Positions 1-12,566 are shown, numbered from the stretch's first letter. The stretch is DNA of 64,000 nt from Polyporus tsugae (GCA_024305745.1 JAHRBS010000001.1:2790001-2854000); one strand, 5' to 3'. Numbers and translations: made by a program. Notes: generated by a model not told the origin, from the sequence alone.

Positions 1-344
1 TCACCAGTATCATTGTAAGCCGTGTCGCTGAATTGTCTCTAACCTTTGGCTGCATGCTGATGCTCACCTGTGCGTTGCAGCGTTTCACGGGCTCCCTAAT
101 GTACCTCACCGCCCGTGTCTTTACCGGATGAGCTTCTTGGTCATATGTATACTTACATACACATCCATGTATCGCTTTATCTTCACTATGCCCCTCTTAG
201 GATCGTCTCACGGACTTTACTCTGTATACCGTATCTTGTTCTGTTGATACTCGTGTGCATATATCTACACCTAAGCATACACCTCTCCCAATACCTGTCG
301 AACTAGACCGCAAACACACCAGAACATGCGAAACATAAGTGCCT
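1..344. other. No gene recognised (left edge)
   Basis: This lies downstream of the minus-strand R3H gene. It is AT-richer than the coding DNA to its right. The short open frames carry no recognisable domain. It may contain the 3' UTR of the R3H gene. Confidence 0.5.
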
Positions 345-1888
345 TCATGCAAACAAGTAGTCATGGAACGATCGCCTGCCCGCAGCCTGCGCCCGAGCCG
401 CACGCTCCGCGAGCCGTCTCACCCGCGGCGGCGCCCTCCGCGCAGGCGAGCGCGACGGCGAGCTCGCAGACCTGCGCTGCCGCTCCAGCAGCCGCGACCT
501 CAGCACGTCCGGGCCCTGGCGCCGCCGGTCGGCCAGCGGCGTCCTGTCCAGTCCAGGATGGGGATGGACGTCGGCGATAGCGTCGCTCAGCGATAGCGAC
601 TCGACGCTCGCCGCGAGGTCGCCCTCCGGCGCGGACCTGTCCCCGTCCCCGTCGCCCTCGACGTCGGACTCGCCGATGACGGACCATCCGTCCGAGTCGA
701 GCGCGGACATCGATATCTGGGGCCCGCGCGACGCATACATGGACGTGTTGACCGGGGCGAGCGCGGGCGAGGCGGGGGCGGAGGCGTCCGAGGCGACCTC
801 CGCGATCGCTGTGAGTGCTGCAGCGTTAGGAGCAGAAGGTGAGGCGGGGCTGAGGGCCTCGGCGTCGGAGAGCTCGCGGTCGGAGACGAGCTCGGACTCG
901 GAGGTGTCGAGGTCGGTTGCTGAGAGCTCGGAGAGGTCCGTCACGGGCGGGGTGTCGAGCGTGGGGGCGGCGTAGCGCGTGGGGCGGGTGACGTTCGGGC
1001 GGAGGAGGTAGGTGAGGCGTTGGCCGGAGGTGTCTTTGCCTGCCAGTGGGATGGGGTTAGGACGGCTGGGGAGTCAAGGTCAGCGGTAGAGGAGACAGAG
1101 ACGACGTACTGAAGCTGACGACGTCGTGGTAGCGCGCGCAACAGTGCACGACGTAGCGGGTGAACGCGTTGTCCTCGATGTTCCAGACGAGCTGGAGCGG
1201 CGTGCGCGAGATCTCGAGGATTGCGCTAGTCGAGCCGATTGGGGCGCCGGGTGAGTCGAGTGTGGAGGACGCGTCGGGAGCGAGTATCACACCGCCTGCC
1301 GCTAGCCAGGTCATGATCTCGTCTTCGACCTCCTTCACGAGCAGCTCTGTGCGCGGTCCAGAGCTGCGAAGCTGGCGGCGCATGCCCTTCAAGCTCAGCG
1401 AGAAGCGTCCTGCGTTGGCGGAGGTGGGCTCGCGGGTAGCAGGGACGGCCGGGGGGATGGGGTTGTTGCGCGATAAGAAGTTTGGGAGGGGTTCGGGGAA
1501 GGTAGGCCGGCTGCTCGGGGCGGGGACGGTGAAGTCTCTGTTGGATGGCACGACAATATGCGCGTTGCCCACAAACCGCGCTGCAAATCCACAGCCGCGC
1601 CCGAACTGATGAGCACAGACAGACAAAGGGTAGCTGGGAGGGCGCACCGTTCTCTTTGCGCCGAACCCACCGCTTGCCCTCCTTATCGTCCCGCCTGTTC
1701 CGCTTCGCAGAGACGGAGGCGGACGGAGGTGGGGCCGTTTGGGATTGGATACGCAAGTGCGCAAAGCGGTCTGAGAGACTGGGGTTGCGGAGAATGGCGG
1801 GGAAAGACATGGGTATGGGGCCATTGTCCCTGACTGGAGATGGTGCTGCGTCGGGGCTGGGGGCTGGTAGTTGCTCTATGGTATCCAT
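345..1888 (-). CDS. R3H-domain protein with R3H-associated N-terminal region
   Basis: Exons 1888-1648, 1580-1110 and 1039-345 (introns of 67 and 70 nt) give 468 aa. After a Pro/Ser-rich start, the first junction joins KRWVRRKENA to RFVGNAHIVVPS, followed by SANAGRFSLSLKGMRR and a VEDEI block. These match the R3H-associated N-terminal region of fungal proteins. The R3H-like part follows: TRYVVH has the R-x3-H spacing, and the second junction gives YHDVVSFSKDTSG. R3H domains bind single-stranded nucleic acid, so a role in RNA or ssDNA binding is likely but unproven. The last ~200 aa are Ser/Asp/Ala-rich, low complexity and probably disordered. The start is the first ATG in frame with the KRWVRRKEN block. 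The next feature to the right, a decayed copy, is divergent with about 270 bp between them. Confidence 0.8.
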
Positions 1889-2157
1889 ATCAGCAGGAGC
1901 AGATGTCGGTGTTATGGAGCGGAGACAAGTCTATGAACCCTCTTCTAGAGGCTTAAATTGCGTCGAGAGTGAAGAGGACGAAGTCGGTGGCCTCCCCGAT
2001 CGAGGAGTCAGAGAGCGTCGCTGCACCCGCTGTTCCGCTGCTTGACGGAGCCGCGGCCCGCAATTGGCAGACCACCCCATCCTTCTCCTCGACCCCGGAC
2101 CCGCCATCTAGTTTCAAAGCGCAATCTCTGCCCTTTGTTAGCCGTATCCGATTCGCC
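1889..2157. promoter_or_regulatory. Upstream region of the R3H gene
   Basis: This gene-free gap lies between the R3H start codon (minus) and the first ATG of the decayed F-box/WD40 copy (plus). It presumably holds the R3H promoter. No TATA box or other element stands out. The flank is not similar to the 5' flank of the intact F-box/WD40 gene at 9569. Confidence 0.4.
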
Positions 2158-4087
2158 ATGTCGCCTCAATTGTTGCCTTGGGAAGTCCTCGAGAGGAACC
2201 ATCGGCCATTGTGGTGACTATCCTAAAACGCTGCACAACTTCTCCCTCACATGTCGACCTCCGTCCTCGCTCTCTCTGGGTACTCCAGCACCTCTCAATG
2301 TGCTCAAACGACGCCTATCTGAGCTCACTGTGAGTCTCCCAGCCTGCTCTCGGTGCGATCAATCATGTCGTCTCGTACTGGCAAGACTGACATCGATTTC
2401 TCCGAATTTCGATCTGGAGAAAGCCAGAAACTCTGTTACGATATATACTCCATCTGTGGCCGCGCTGCTCCTGGACTCGGGGTTGGTGCAATCCGCGGTG
2501 GAGGCCCTCACTGTGGGTGGAAGTAGGTGCCCTGATCTTGGGTTTGGGTTGTGCTCTAGAGAGCTCACGTCATCCAATTTGTTATAGTGTATAGATCATA
2601 TGCTCTTTCGCAACTAGTACTATCCAGCTGGCCTCGGCTGTGGTGCTCAAGTTGCAATCCACCACTAAAGATGTCACCGATGCTATCTTGTTCCTGAAGG
2701 ATTTCCCTCCCTTGACGTCGACGCTGAAGGACGTTATGGTCGAGCTGCGCGAATGGTCTTTCATGAATATCATCAACGGGCTGGAGCGCGATATTGGTTC
2801 AGGGCTGTGTGAGAAGTTGGAACAGACCTTGCTCGGGTTCCGCAACCTCGAATCATGTGTCTCGTCGGCGAGCTGTGCGATGAGAGAGATTTATTCTGGA
2901 CCCAAGAGCTGGGAAAGCACTTTCCCATGCTATTTCAGTGCGGAGCATTCACAGTGACCCCCACGAAAGGTAGATATCAATCCTACCAGACGGTTGCTGC
3001 GAGAAGTAAACTGATAACCTGTCTAGTCGTCCCCGGAGCAAGCCATGATGATATGGTGTGGGCTCTCGCCTTCTCTAGATGGCAAGTGGGCGGCGACTGG
3101 GTCCAAGGATTCTACTATCATCCTCTGGGACACCACCAACGGAGCCATAGTCCGGCAGTGGATTGCCCACGACTACGCCGTTGTCAGATCCCTTGTGTTC
3201 TCCCCAGATGGCCGGTATCTTGCTTCCAGTGGCGATGATCAGAAGGTCAAAGTCTGGGATCTCGGTGAAGGTTCACGCGAAGCCATCACGCTCGAAGGAC
3301 ATACCGAACGTGTCCCATGCTATGCATGGTCCCCGAGTCGCGGTAACGTGATTGCGTCCTCATCCAGGGATAAAACCATACGACTCTGGGACGCGCGTAC
3401 ATTCCACCAGCTCCACGTTTTCGAACAGACACATTTCGAAAAGGTCGTCGAGTTCTCTCCTGACGGATGCTGGCTCGTCTCCGAGTGCTCCTCGACTACC
3501 GACTACCACATCTGGGATGTTGTCTCGGGCACCGTTGCATAAGTCAGTCTGCAGTCCGCTGGAGCTCACGCACTCCATGCCCATCGCTGCCGCGTTCGAC
3601 CCCGGGAACACGCGTCTCATCATCACACCTGAACGCGACGTGGCGAAAATCCTGGACGTCGAGATGGGAGAAGAGCTAGCTGTCTTGAGAGGCGTCTCGG
3701 ACGTGACGATCGAGCGATGTCGCATTCTCCCCGGATGGGACGCTGGTGTTGACGGCGTCTGGCAGCGGTATGGTGAAGATCTGGGACGCGTACACCGGCG
3801 CCGAGCTGTTCTCGCTTCAAGGACACGAGCTGTGGGTCAATCAGTCACGCTTCTCTCCGTGCGGGAAATATGTCGCGTCAGCGTCGTTGGATTGCACAGT
3901 GCGGTTGTGGAGGAATAGGGATGGCTCGTGCATCGCGACATTCTCGGAGCACATACGGGGTGGGTCATGTAGCGTTCTCTCCAGATGGGAAGACACTGTG
4001 GTCTGGAGGTGTAAACGGGACGGTCATCATGCGACGTATGTGCGATATCATTCCGACAGACGAACGAGAATCGTAGCATATACTTAA
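2158..4087 (+). pseudogene. Decayed F-box-like/WD40 copy
   Basis: This is a broken paralogue of the intact gene at 9569-12152. It starts with an LPWEVLER F-box-like opening, but lost bases shift the frame and a TGA follows at 2215. About 670 bp present in the intact gene (roughly 9690-10360) are missing near 2280-2300. The remnants of both introns are recognisable. Further frame changes occur near 2640 and around 2840-2900. A WD40 block stays open from 3045 (FSPDGRYLAS, IRLWD, WDLGEGS) until a TAA at 3540, caused by an extra base relative to the intact gene. The final repeats (ASASLDCTVRLW) resume in another frame at 3746. Similarity to the intact copy is high in the second half, so duplication was probably not ancient. 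Transcription cannot be judged. Confidence 0.85.
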
Positions 4088-4459
4088 GATGTTGCTTTTG
4101 TTTTCTCTCTGGTTACCTGTCCTCTGCAGTCTATGTTGCCTCGCGGCGAAACCTCGACACCAATGGCGTGCAGTGTAGCGCAGGATTCACCGAATCGTAC
4201 GGATGGATGTTGTCACATGCAAAACACATAGATTGTTTCCGGTGGGAACTAGCTTCAAGAGGACTACAGACGATAGGCAATAATGTAAGCACTTACACAA
4301 CAAATGACAACACGATGAGTAGATGTGTAGCTACGAGGAAATCAAGACGGGACCAAACGTACGCGTGCGTATGCTATGCAAAGCCAAGCTCGGTTCGTGA
4401 GATATGACAATCAATAACAATCGTAGATAGGGAAACATGCAATAGGACAAGTACCGCGC
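4088..4459. other. Convergent intergenic region
   Basis: This lies between the 3' end of the decayed WD40 copy and the stop codon of RAD21. I see no gene here; it probably holds 3' UTR sequence. Confidence 0.5.
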
Positions 4460-6887
4460 TCAGAGCCCGAAGGCGGACGCAATCGAAGGGGCGGCGGAGC
4501 CCTGCCGCCTCGAGGGCCCAACGGACGGTGCCTGGGACATACGCGGCAAGCCGTTCGTCGACGAGGGCGCCATGGACCCATGGCGCTGGCGCTCCCAGAG
4601 CTTGTCCTTTGCGCGTACCTCAATGTTCGAGAACGGCTCGGGCTGGGTCAGTTTGACGCAGTCGCGCGTCCCGAGCACGAGAAGCTCGAAGAAGAACGCC
4701 GCAGCTGCGCGACGGGAAGCCTATACAGGGACACGACGGAAACGGATGGAACCATGAGCACGTCATTGGACCCAGGAACTCGAGTCTACGGTACGCACCT
4801 TCTGGGCCATGTTGTTGAAGCTCAGGTACTTGTCCTCCTCTGGCTCCTCCGGGTTCGGCTGGAGCTCTCGCCGGATAACGGCCAGCGCCTTCACGGTATT
4901 CTTGCTGTACCCCTTCCCGTCGTCGCTCAGCTCCGAGGGCGCCTGGCTCTGAGTCTGGCTCTGGCTGGCGACCGTCCGGTCATCGAAGAGCGCGATGGGG
5001 CACGTCACGTCTGCGTGGCTCTCGTCGCCCTCCTCGAGGAAAGGGTCCGGCGGGGGCTCTGATAGGCGGGTCAGCTCGGACGGGGCGAGGGACTTGCTGC
5101 GCTCCCGCTGTTCCTCGGGTCCGTGGAATTCGGGGATCTCCATCTGGAAGTCCTCCACGCCGGCCCCTGTAGTGTCGAATTGGAAGTCTGCTCCCGGACC
5201 AATGCTCGCTCGGCCGTACACGTCGCTGCCGAGAGCGACGCTGGGTGCACGGCTTTCGCGGCGGGCCTGCTCGACCTCCTCCTCGTCCACTACACTACCA
5301 TCAATACGCCTCTTCTTGCTAGGGGGCTTCTCAGGGGAGGCACCTCTCCGTTTCGCTGCACTCAGGTTCGTGACGGGACGCATGAACATGTCCGCCAGCT
5401 CTGGGACAAGTCCTGGCGGCGCCGCATAGAAGAACGTGCCGTGCGCGGTCGTCTTCATCGGGAGGAAATGGGCGAGGGGGTCGTCGCGGATCTCAAGGAG
5501 ACGCATGACAAGCGAGGAGCGGGGAAGAGTGGGGTGCTCGGTGACGATTTCACTAACATCCTTCGTGACGGGAGCACCTAGACCAGCGTTGCGTCCGCGA
5601 CCAACGCGAGCGCCCGGTCCGTCCGCGAGCTCCGTGACCGAGTCGATGATCTGCTTCTTCTCCTTGCGTTGCTTCTTGGCAACCTCCTCTGGTACAACCT
5701 TCGGCGTCAGCTCGACATCGGGCGGAGGTGTTTGCGGCGGCTCCGTGAGAGGCGATGCTGCTCGACCCATTAGTTCTGTGCGGGCGTCCACAAGGAGGCA
5801 GTACTCACATGCTCGCGAGGGAGTAAGACGTGGTGTGGGCGCGTGCTCACTCAAAGGCTCCTCCAGCAATGGCTCGTCTCCGAACGAGATCCCAAGGTCG
5901 ACGACCATACCTGCGTCGTCAGGCCCAAAACCCATATCTACGTCCGCGTCAAACGGATTCTCCGACTGCGCCCTACTCCTGACCGATAGCAGGTCTAGTT
6001 CGTCCCCTCCCTGAGCCCCAAGCAGATGTGAGCCGAGCGACTCCCGGAGGGCGCGTGGGGCGGCGCGCTCTCGCGGCATTTCGACACTCATGTCGTCGTC
6101 ATCGTCCACGCGGGATGGGGTGCGCGCGGCTGGTGTTGCGGGGCCGTCGCCGAAGTCGATGTTCAAGTCGATGTCGTAGTCTTGGGAACCGATTCCGTCG
6201 GAAGGTCCGAGGTCGAAACCATACTCCGCATCGTCGAATTCGAACTGGAGGTCAGCGTTACCGAGGGTGATATCGGCCGCTCGCGCGATATGCTGACCAC
6301 CAGGTTGAACGTTCCTGCTCTCGAAGTCTGCAGTATCCCTACAACAAGATGAGGGCGGGACGGAACGGTGGGTAGGACAAGGCGCACCAGTCAAGGTCTG
6401 GGAGAAGAGCATCCAGGTCAAGGTTGTTACTTTGGAGGGTGATGGCGTTTTGGTTGACAGCAAGCTGATCTTCCGTCATGTCGACGAGACCTGGGCGGAA
6501 AGCCTGTGGTGGCTAAGTGAGGTCCAACCCGACATGGGAACCCAAGATTCACGCACCATTTTGATCTTCAGCAACGCCTCATTACAGTCATCCAATAGGT
6601 ACTTCGCTTTGCGACTGTATATGCGCACGACGCCGAGCAACAGCTGACCACTTAGCCGGAGGGCCATGACCTCGATCTCCTGGTGCATGATCGCGTCTAG
6701 GAGCGCGTTTCGGACGCGTTAACATTCAATCCCTCACTTCAGGAGATGAAGGGGACCCACCAACTGACTGCTCAATGTCTGTCTGTAATGTCTGGGTCTT
6801 GGAGAGCTTCCGCTCCATGTGGGCCGCCAGCCACACCTTGGCCAGGGGCCCGCGGCGAGATAGGATGGCTTCTGAGTAGAACTGCAT
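4460..6887 (-). CDS. rad21: Cohesin alpha-kleisin subunit RAD21/SCC1
   Basis: Exons 6887-6761, 6696-6557, 6503-6388, 6338-4799 and 4720-4460 give 727 aa. The N-terminal Rad21/Rec8 domain is clear: [21 protein letters not shown], then [20 protein letters not shown] and [14 protein letters not shown], ending in AFRPGLVD. The last exon gives the C-terminal winged helix ([33 protein letters not shown]). These ends bind SMC3 and the SMC1 head respectively, closing the cohesin ring around sister chromatids. The middle is acidic and disordered with a basic stretch (PPSKKRRID) that could be a nuclear signal. SVEMPR at residues 212-217 fits a separase cleavage site. The length is in the usual range for mitotic RAD21. 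The mitotic rather than meiotic (Rec8) assignment is inferred from the conserved termini. The promoter region is shared with the PPR gene. Confidence 0.95.
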
Positions 6888-7146
6888 CGAAGCGGTCAAT
6901 TTCGCTCATTAAAGCAGCGATAACGACATACCATGGGTATCCAAGAGATACAGGGGGAGGTGCTCACAGAGCAGGAGGTGGGCGGAAGGGTCTCGCGGTG
7001 GATTCGAACTGAGCTTCCTCCAGCCGCCATGCTCCGCCTCCGCTATCGGCCGTCGCACGTGCCAGATCTTCTCACGGCCCTCACCAGCCAGACGACACTG
7101 GCGGCGTTTTGCGGACAACTGCTCGCTGTTCTCTCCGACGTGCTCG
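6888..7146. promoter_or_regulatory. Bidirectional promoter region, RAD21 / PPR gene
   Basis: This 259-bp gap separates the two divergent start codons. Both genes are intact, so both promoters must lie here or overlap the 5' ends. No defined motif was identified. Confidence 0.6.
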
Positions 7147-9082
7147 ATGCTCGCGTCGTCTTCCCGCAATGTTCTCAAGAGGACACAGCAGAAAATTCTC
7201 CACGTTGCTGCGGAGGTGACCGCTGCCCCTACTTTCCTTGCGTCTGTGCAATGTATGCATTTGTCCTTGCGCTGTCCTCATACCCTGACGTATCACTCAC
7301 ATTCTTTCGTCGTCCGGTCAGGTCTACAGGCACAGCGAAGGCAGGCCTCCACTTCGTACGCCAATGTCGGCCAGGTCCCTTCACGCTTCGCGGACTCATC
7401 CTACAAAAGCCCGCACCGACGATTTCCCTTGGGCTCGGACAACTTCCGTGCCCCGACGCACACCCCGCTCGCCCGCTTCAACATGATGATTGCCTCGCAA
7501 CTCGACCGCGGGAAGACGGGCGCAGTCTTGATGATCGTGAAGCGCATGAAAGCGGAAGGCGTGCGGCCGGATAGGACCACATACAACTGCTTGCTGCAGG
7601 CGTGTGCCCAGGAGGGTCTATATGCCGAAGCGCGTGGTATCTTCGAGGATATGGTGGCCATGGGTATACACCCGGACAGGCAAACTTTCCACCATCTTAT
7701 GCAGGTGAGTGTCGACACTCCGTGACACACGTATCATCACCCTGCGCTGCCTCCGACGCCGTCTTCGCCCTCTGGTGACGAGCCTTGCTTGCTGACTGCA
7801 CGGAGTAGACATTAGGGCCTGTCGAGCAGAGTTCGTTATTCGATGTCATGAAGATGATGGAGGAGTGGAGCATCCTGCCGAACGAGTACACCTACGAGAT
7901 CGTCATCACCCGTTTCGCGGAGAACCAACGCCTCGAGCTTGCCCTCCAATTCCTCGCGAAGCTTGGTCCTGCTGGTCTCTCCCCAACCCTGAAGACAGCC
8001 ACCGCTGTCATCACGTCCGCCGCTCACCTCGGGTTCCCTCAACTTGCGCTAGATCTTGCCGACTCGTTTGAATCAACATCCGTTCGACGACTGGAGGGTG
8101 AGGTTTGGGTAGATTTGCTTGCCAGCTGCTCAGATTTGCTTTATGTGTGTATCACTCCCTTCTTGTTCTGATACTCCGCTCACGCAACTGTCAGGCGGAG
8201 GGCACGGTCCGCACATGGCGCAAAGTCGTCCGCGATCTGCACATCATCCCTGACGAAGGCTGTTGTCTCCAGGTCCTGCACACCGCCGCACGGCACGGCC
8301 TCTCCGGCCTCGCGCTCGAGGTCGTCGAGCAGCTCAAGAAGATGAACGTCGTCTGGAGCGAGCACCACTTCGCGCCCGTCGTCGAGGCGATGTGCCATCG
8401 GCAGGAGATCCGCGAGGCCCTCATCCTCCTCGACTTCATGCGCAAGAGCGACATGAAACCCACCCTGGGTACCGCACGCCCCATCCTTGAGCACATCGGC
8501 AAGGACAGCGACGCGATAGACGACGCGTGGGGCAAGCTCGAGGAGCTCCGCGAGGAGGGTCAGACGGTCGACGTCGTCGCCCTCAACGTCGTCATCCAGG
8601 CCGCGGTTGGCCTCCGAGATCTCCAGCGCGCCATCGGGACGTACAAGGCGGCCGCGTCGGTCGGCGTCAAGCCCGACATCGACACGTACAACCTGCTCCT
8701 CGAGGGCTGCATCGCCGCGCGCCACCGCGAGCTCGGCGACCGCCTGCTGACGGACATGAAGGACGCGGGGATCAAGCCGGACGTGACGACGTACCAGCGG
8801 ATGGTGCTGCTGTGCCTGACGCAGACGATGTACGAGGATGCGTTCTTCTACCTCGAGGAGATGAAGGCGCTCCGGATGGTCCCGCCGCTCTCGGTCTACG
8901 AGGCGATCGTCCGCAAGCTTGTCTATGTCGGCGACACGCGATACAAGATCGCGCTGGAGGAGCTGAAGGAGTGCGGGTACCAGGTGTCTCCGCGGCTCGA
9001 GTCGTTCGTGAGCTCTGGGGGCGCGCACAACGGACCAGCAAAAGCCAAGGCGGAGCCCGCGGATCCTGTCGTGGTGCTGTAG
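7147..9082 (+). CDS. Mitochondrial pentatricopeptide-repeat (PPR) protein
   Basis: Exons 7147-7252, 7322-7704, 7809-8144 and 8195-9082 give 570 aa. The N terminus is rich in Ser/Arg/Ala without acidic residues (MLASSSRNVLKRTQQK), as in mitochondrial presequences. PPR-type helices follow, for example TYNCLLQACAQEGLYAEAR with IFEDMVAMGIHPDRQTF, and later TYNLLLEGCIAAR with DMKDAGIKPDVTTYQRM. PPR proteins bind organellar RNA and act in its processing, stability or translation; the target here cannot be told. The 69-nt first intron has good splice sites but is a multiple of three, so retention would only insert 23 residues. The frame ends in a Pro/Ala-rich tail. Confidence 0.85.
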
Positions 9083-9568
9083 ACTGATCGCGAACATTCA
9101 GAGTGTTGAGCTCTGGGTCCGTGGTAATGTCTCGTGCGCATGATGTCATGTTATGGATATACCGATGCTTATCATAATCGTCCACCCTCTATTGTGTGGC
9201 TTAGGGCTCCCGACTTTTGCACCCCAGTGGCTTCTTGGTGTGATGTCTGCAACTGGTGAGGTTCGGCGAAAGTCACACATATGCATAGCCCTTGTAGTAG
9301 CTCTGAACCCTTCAGGAATTAAGACGTACAGCTTGGATTTTGGACAGACCGGAAACGATATGCATAACGTCATTGCTTGAGCGACGTGATGTCGACTCCC
9401 TGCTCATGATATTTGGAGGCACTTGCTAGTACCATGCCCGGGTGGCGATACTGTGTGGCAGACTAGCAGTAGGTGCACGTGGGACCAGCCCATGGCCACA
9501 ACTTCATCGATGACACTACGTTCAAGCTCCTCCCTACAACTTGACCTCCATCTCGCACTCGTCCCACC
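9083..9568. other. Gene-free stretch upstream of the F-box/WD40 gene
   Basis: This holds the 3' end of the PPR gene and the presumed promoter of the next plus-strand gene. No coding evidence was found. Confidence 0.5.
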
Positions 9569-12152
9569 ATGGAGCCCCCCCGACTACCTTGGGAGGTGAT
9601 CGAGAGGGTCATCGGCCATTCTGGTGACTGGCCCCACACGCTACGCAACTTGTCCCTCACATGCCACGAACTCCGCCCTCGCGCTCTCTGTTTACTGGTC
9701 GCCCATGTCCTTTTCGAAACCAGGGTCCAAATCTTCGACTTTTGCGACTTCCTCGAGGCCAGCCCCCATCTAAAACCCTTCGTTCGCTCGATGACTGCGA
9801 ATCTAATCAACTTCGCGCCGTTCCCCCTCCTTCACATCCTCCCAAACCTTTCTGAAATATCGTTCACTTCTCTGAGCCGACGTGGTGGCGAGGTCAATAG
9901 TCCTACCAAGTTCCCCGAGTCCAACGTTCCTGTCGAAGAAGACGGTCGTCCTATCCAGGCTATCTTGAATTCCGACGAATCCGTCGAGGATGACGATTCG
10001 TTTAGTCTCGACCAGGACCATCCATGTGTCAGCGTGGACGACGCGCAAAGGGTTTGCGCCGGACGTAACGATTCGTTCGCGGGTGACGAATCGGTCCAGT
10101 ATAACGGTCTTTCCAAACCCGTCGAGTCCAAGTTTCCTATAAAGAATACCCTAGCTATGGTATACCGACCAACCCCGGTCATTCTGAATCAGCTCACTCT
10201 CACTTGCTGCCAGCGATTTGGCACAGGCATTCAATCGCTACGACTCTTCCATATTTCCTTCCCGACATACCTCGAATTTGCCCAAGCACTCTTGGCATTC
10301 ACAAACATCATACACCTCGCTTGCAAGAATGTCATCATCAATGAGGAGGGTAATCGAGCAGCTCTCGATGTGCTCAAACCACGCCTATCTGAACGATTAC
10401 GACTGGTCACTGTAAGTCTCCCAGCCTGCTCTCGGTGTGATCGATCATAGCTGAAGTGCTTGCAAGATTGACTTCGAATTCTTCGATACGTATTCTTGGG
10501 AATCCTGTTACGATGCTCCATCTGTGGCCGCGCTACTCCTGGATTCGGGTTTGGTGCAATCCACGGTGGAGGCCCTCACTGTGCGAGGAAGTAGGTGCCC
10601 TAATTTGGGTTCAGTTGTGCACTAGAGAGCTCACGCCATCCAATCTGTTATAGTGTATAGATCAAATGGTCTTTCGCAACTATTCAGCTGGCCTCGGCTG
10701 CGGTCCTTGGCGCTGAAGTTCCTTAGAGATGTCACCACTAGAGATGTCACCGATGCCATCTTGTTCCTGAAGGATTTCTCTCCCTCGACGCCGAAGGATG
10801 TTGTGGTCGAGATGTATGGACGGACTATCAGCGCAATCATCAAGGAGCTGGAGCGCGATGCTGGTCTAGGGCTACTCGAAAAGTTGGAACAGACCTTGCT
10901 CGGGTTCCCTCAACCTCGAATCGTGTGCGGAGTCCACTCTCTGCACGACGGGAGAGATTTATTCTGGACCCAAGAGCTCGGAAAGCGCTTTCCCGTACTA
11001 TCTCAGCGCGGAGCACTCACAATGAGACCCACAGAAGGTGGATATCAATTCTACCACAGCTTTGCTGCCAGTGCGAGACGTAAGCTGACCACTTATCTAG
11101 TCATCCTCGGGGCAGGCCATGATGACACGGTGGCGGTTCTCACCACTTCGCCAGATGGCAGGTGGGTGGCGACAGGGTCCCTGGATTCTACTATTATCCT
11201 CTGGGACACCACCGACGGAACAATAGCCCGGCAATGGGTCGCCCACAGCTACAGTGATATCAGATCGCTTGCGTTCTCCCCAGACGGCCGATATCTTGTT
11301 TCCAACTTCGGCCATGATCCAATGCTCAAAGTCTGGGATCTCGGTGAAGGTTCACGCGAAGTCGCCACGCTCGAAGGACATACCCACGAAGTCGCACGCT
11401 GTGCATGGTCCCCTCGCGGCGACGTGATCGCGTCCTCGTCTGAGGATAAAACCATACGACTCTGGGATGGACGTACATTCCACCAGCTCCGTGTTCTCGA
11501 ACAGGCGCATGAATACACAGAACGCACCATCGAGTTCTCTCCTGACGGACGCTGGCTCGTCTCCGGGTGCTTTTCGACTGGCGACTACTACATCTGGGAC
11601 GTTGTCTCTGGCACGTTGCACAAGTCGGTTTGCAGTCGACTGGACCCTTGCCACGCCGTCCCCATCCCCATCGCTGCCGCTTTCGACCCTGGGAGCACGC
11701 GCCTTGTCATCATACCCGAACACGGCGCGGTAAAAATCGTGGATGTCGAGACTGGAGAAGAGCTGGCTGTCTTGAGAGGGGCAGACCTGATGACGGATGT
11801 CGCATTCTCCCCGGATGGGACGCTGGTGTTGATCGTGTCCGACAGCAGCGTGGTGAAGATCTGGAATCCGTACGTCGGCGTCGGGCTGTTCTCCCTCGAA
11901 GGACACGAGGATCGGGTCTCTGAGGCCCGTTTCTCTCCATGCGGGAAATATGTCGCGTCAGCGTCGTTGGATTGCACAGTGCGGTTGTGGAGGACTAGGG
12001 ATGGCTCGTGCATCGCGACATTCTCGGAGCATGAACGCTCGGTAAGAAAAGTAGCTTTCTCTCCGGATGGGAAGACACTGTGGTCTGGAGATTATATTGG
12101 GACGGTCATCATGCGACGCATGAACGATATCCTTCCAGAAGATGATCTATAG
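9569..12152 (+). CDS. F-box-like protein with C-terminal WD40 propeller
   Basis: Exons 9569-10411, 10467-10590 and 10654-12152 give 821 aa. The first ~40 residues (LPWEVIERVIGHSGD, TLRNLSLTCHELRPRAL) are the F-box-like opening common in Agaricomycete gene families. The following ~330 residues resemble the variable middle of such proteins (FAPFPLLHILPNLSEI). From about residue 470 there are roughly eight WD40 units, including FSPDGRYLVS, KVWDLGEGS, SSEDKTIRLWD, SASLDCTVRLW and FSPDGKTLWSG, enough for one propeller. F-box plus WD40 suggests a substrate adaptor of an SCF ubiquitin ligase, but Skp1 binding by this divergent F-box is unproven. Intron 1 avoids an in-frame stop only if its acceptor is at 10466. 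The decayed copy at 2158 is its paralogue. Confidence 0.85.
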
Positions 12153-12566
12153 CTAAATCCTTAGTCCTGACTTTCTTCCCTCGCATCATTCTTTTAAACA
12201 CATACATGCTCGTTTGATTGTACTATACTTTTGACTCGGAATATCCGTCGTACTCGGATAGCCTTCTCATATTGCTTTGACCAGGGTGCTTACTTGGCTG
12301 CGGCAGACCTCGCCATCGAGCGGAGTACCCGGTACGGACCAACTTGGTCTGGTAGGGTTTAGCGAAACGTTGTAGGACTTCAACTCCCATATACCATGAC
12401 CTCTCCGTGTCGCGCCTCATCCTTAGAGCATGGTGTCTCCCGGTTTGCGAGGTCCGCAATGCGCTATCAGACGGCAAGTCCTTCACTAAGAGCTGGGGAC
12501 TAGGATGTGTGTATAGTAGCGTGAGTATCCGCTTTTGTACATGCTCTACGATTTACCAAAAGGGTC
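12153..12566. other. Convergent intergenic region
   Basis: This lies between the stop codons of the F-box/WD40 gene and the GH16 gene. No coding evidence was found. Confidence 0.5.

Noticed and set aside
5776..5808. A GTGAGT...CACAG segment in the large RAD21 exon
   Set aside because: At 33 nt it is very short, and splicing it would create an in-frame TAA. It is better read as coding.
11080..11100. A GTAAGC...CTAG segment in the F-box/WD40 gene that looks like an intron
   Set aside because: It is only 21 nt, it is open in frame, and the decayed copy keeps the same segment in frame, so it is coding.
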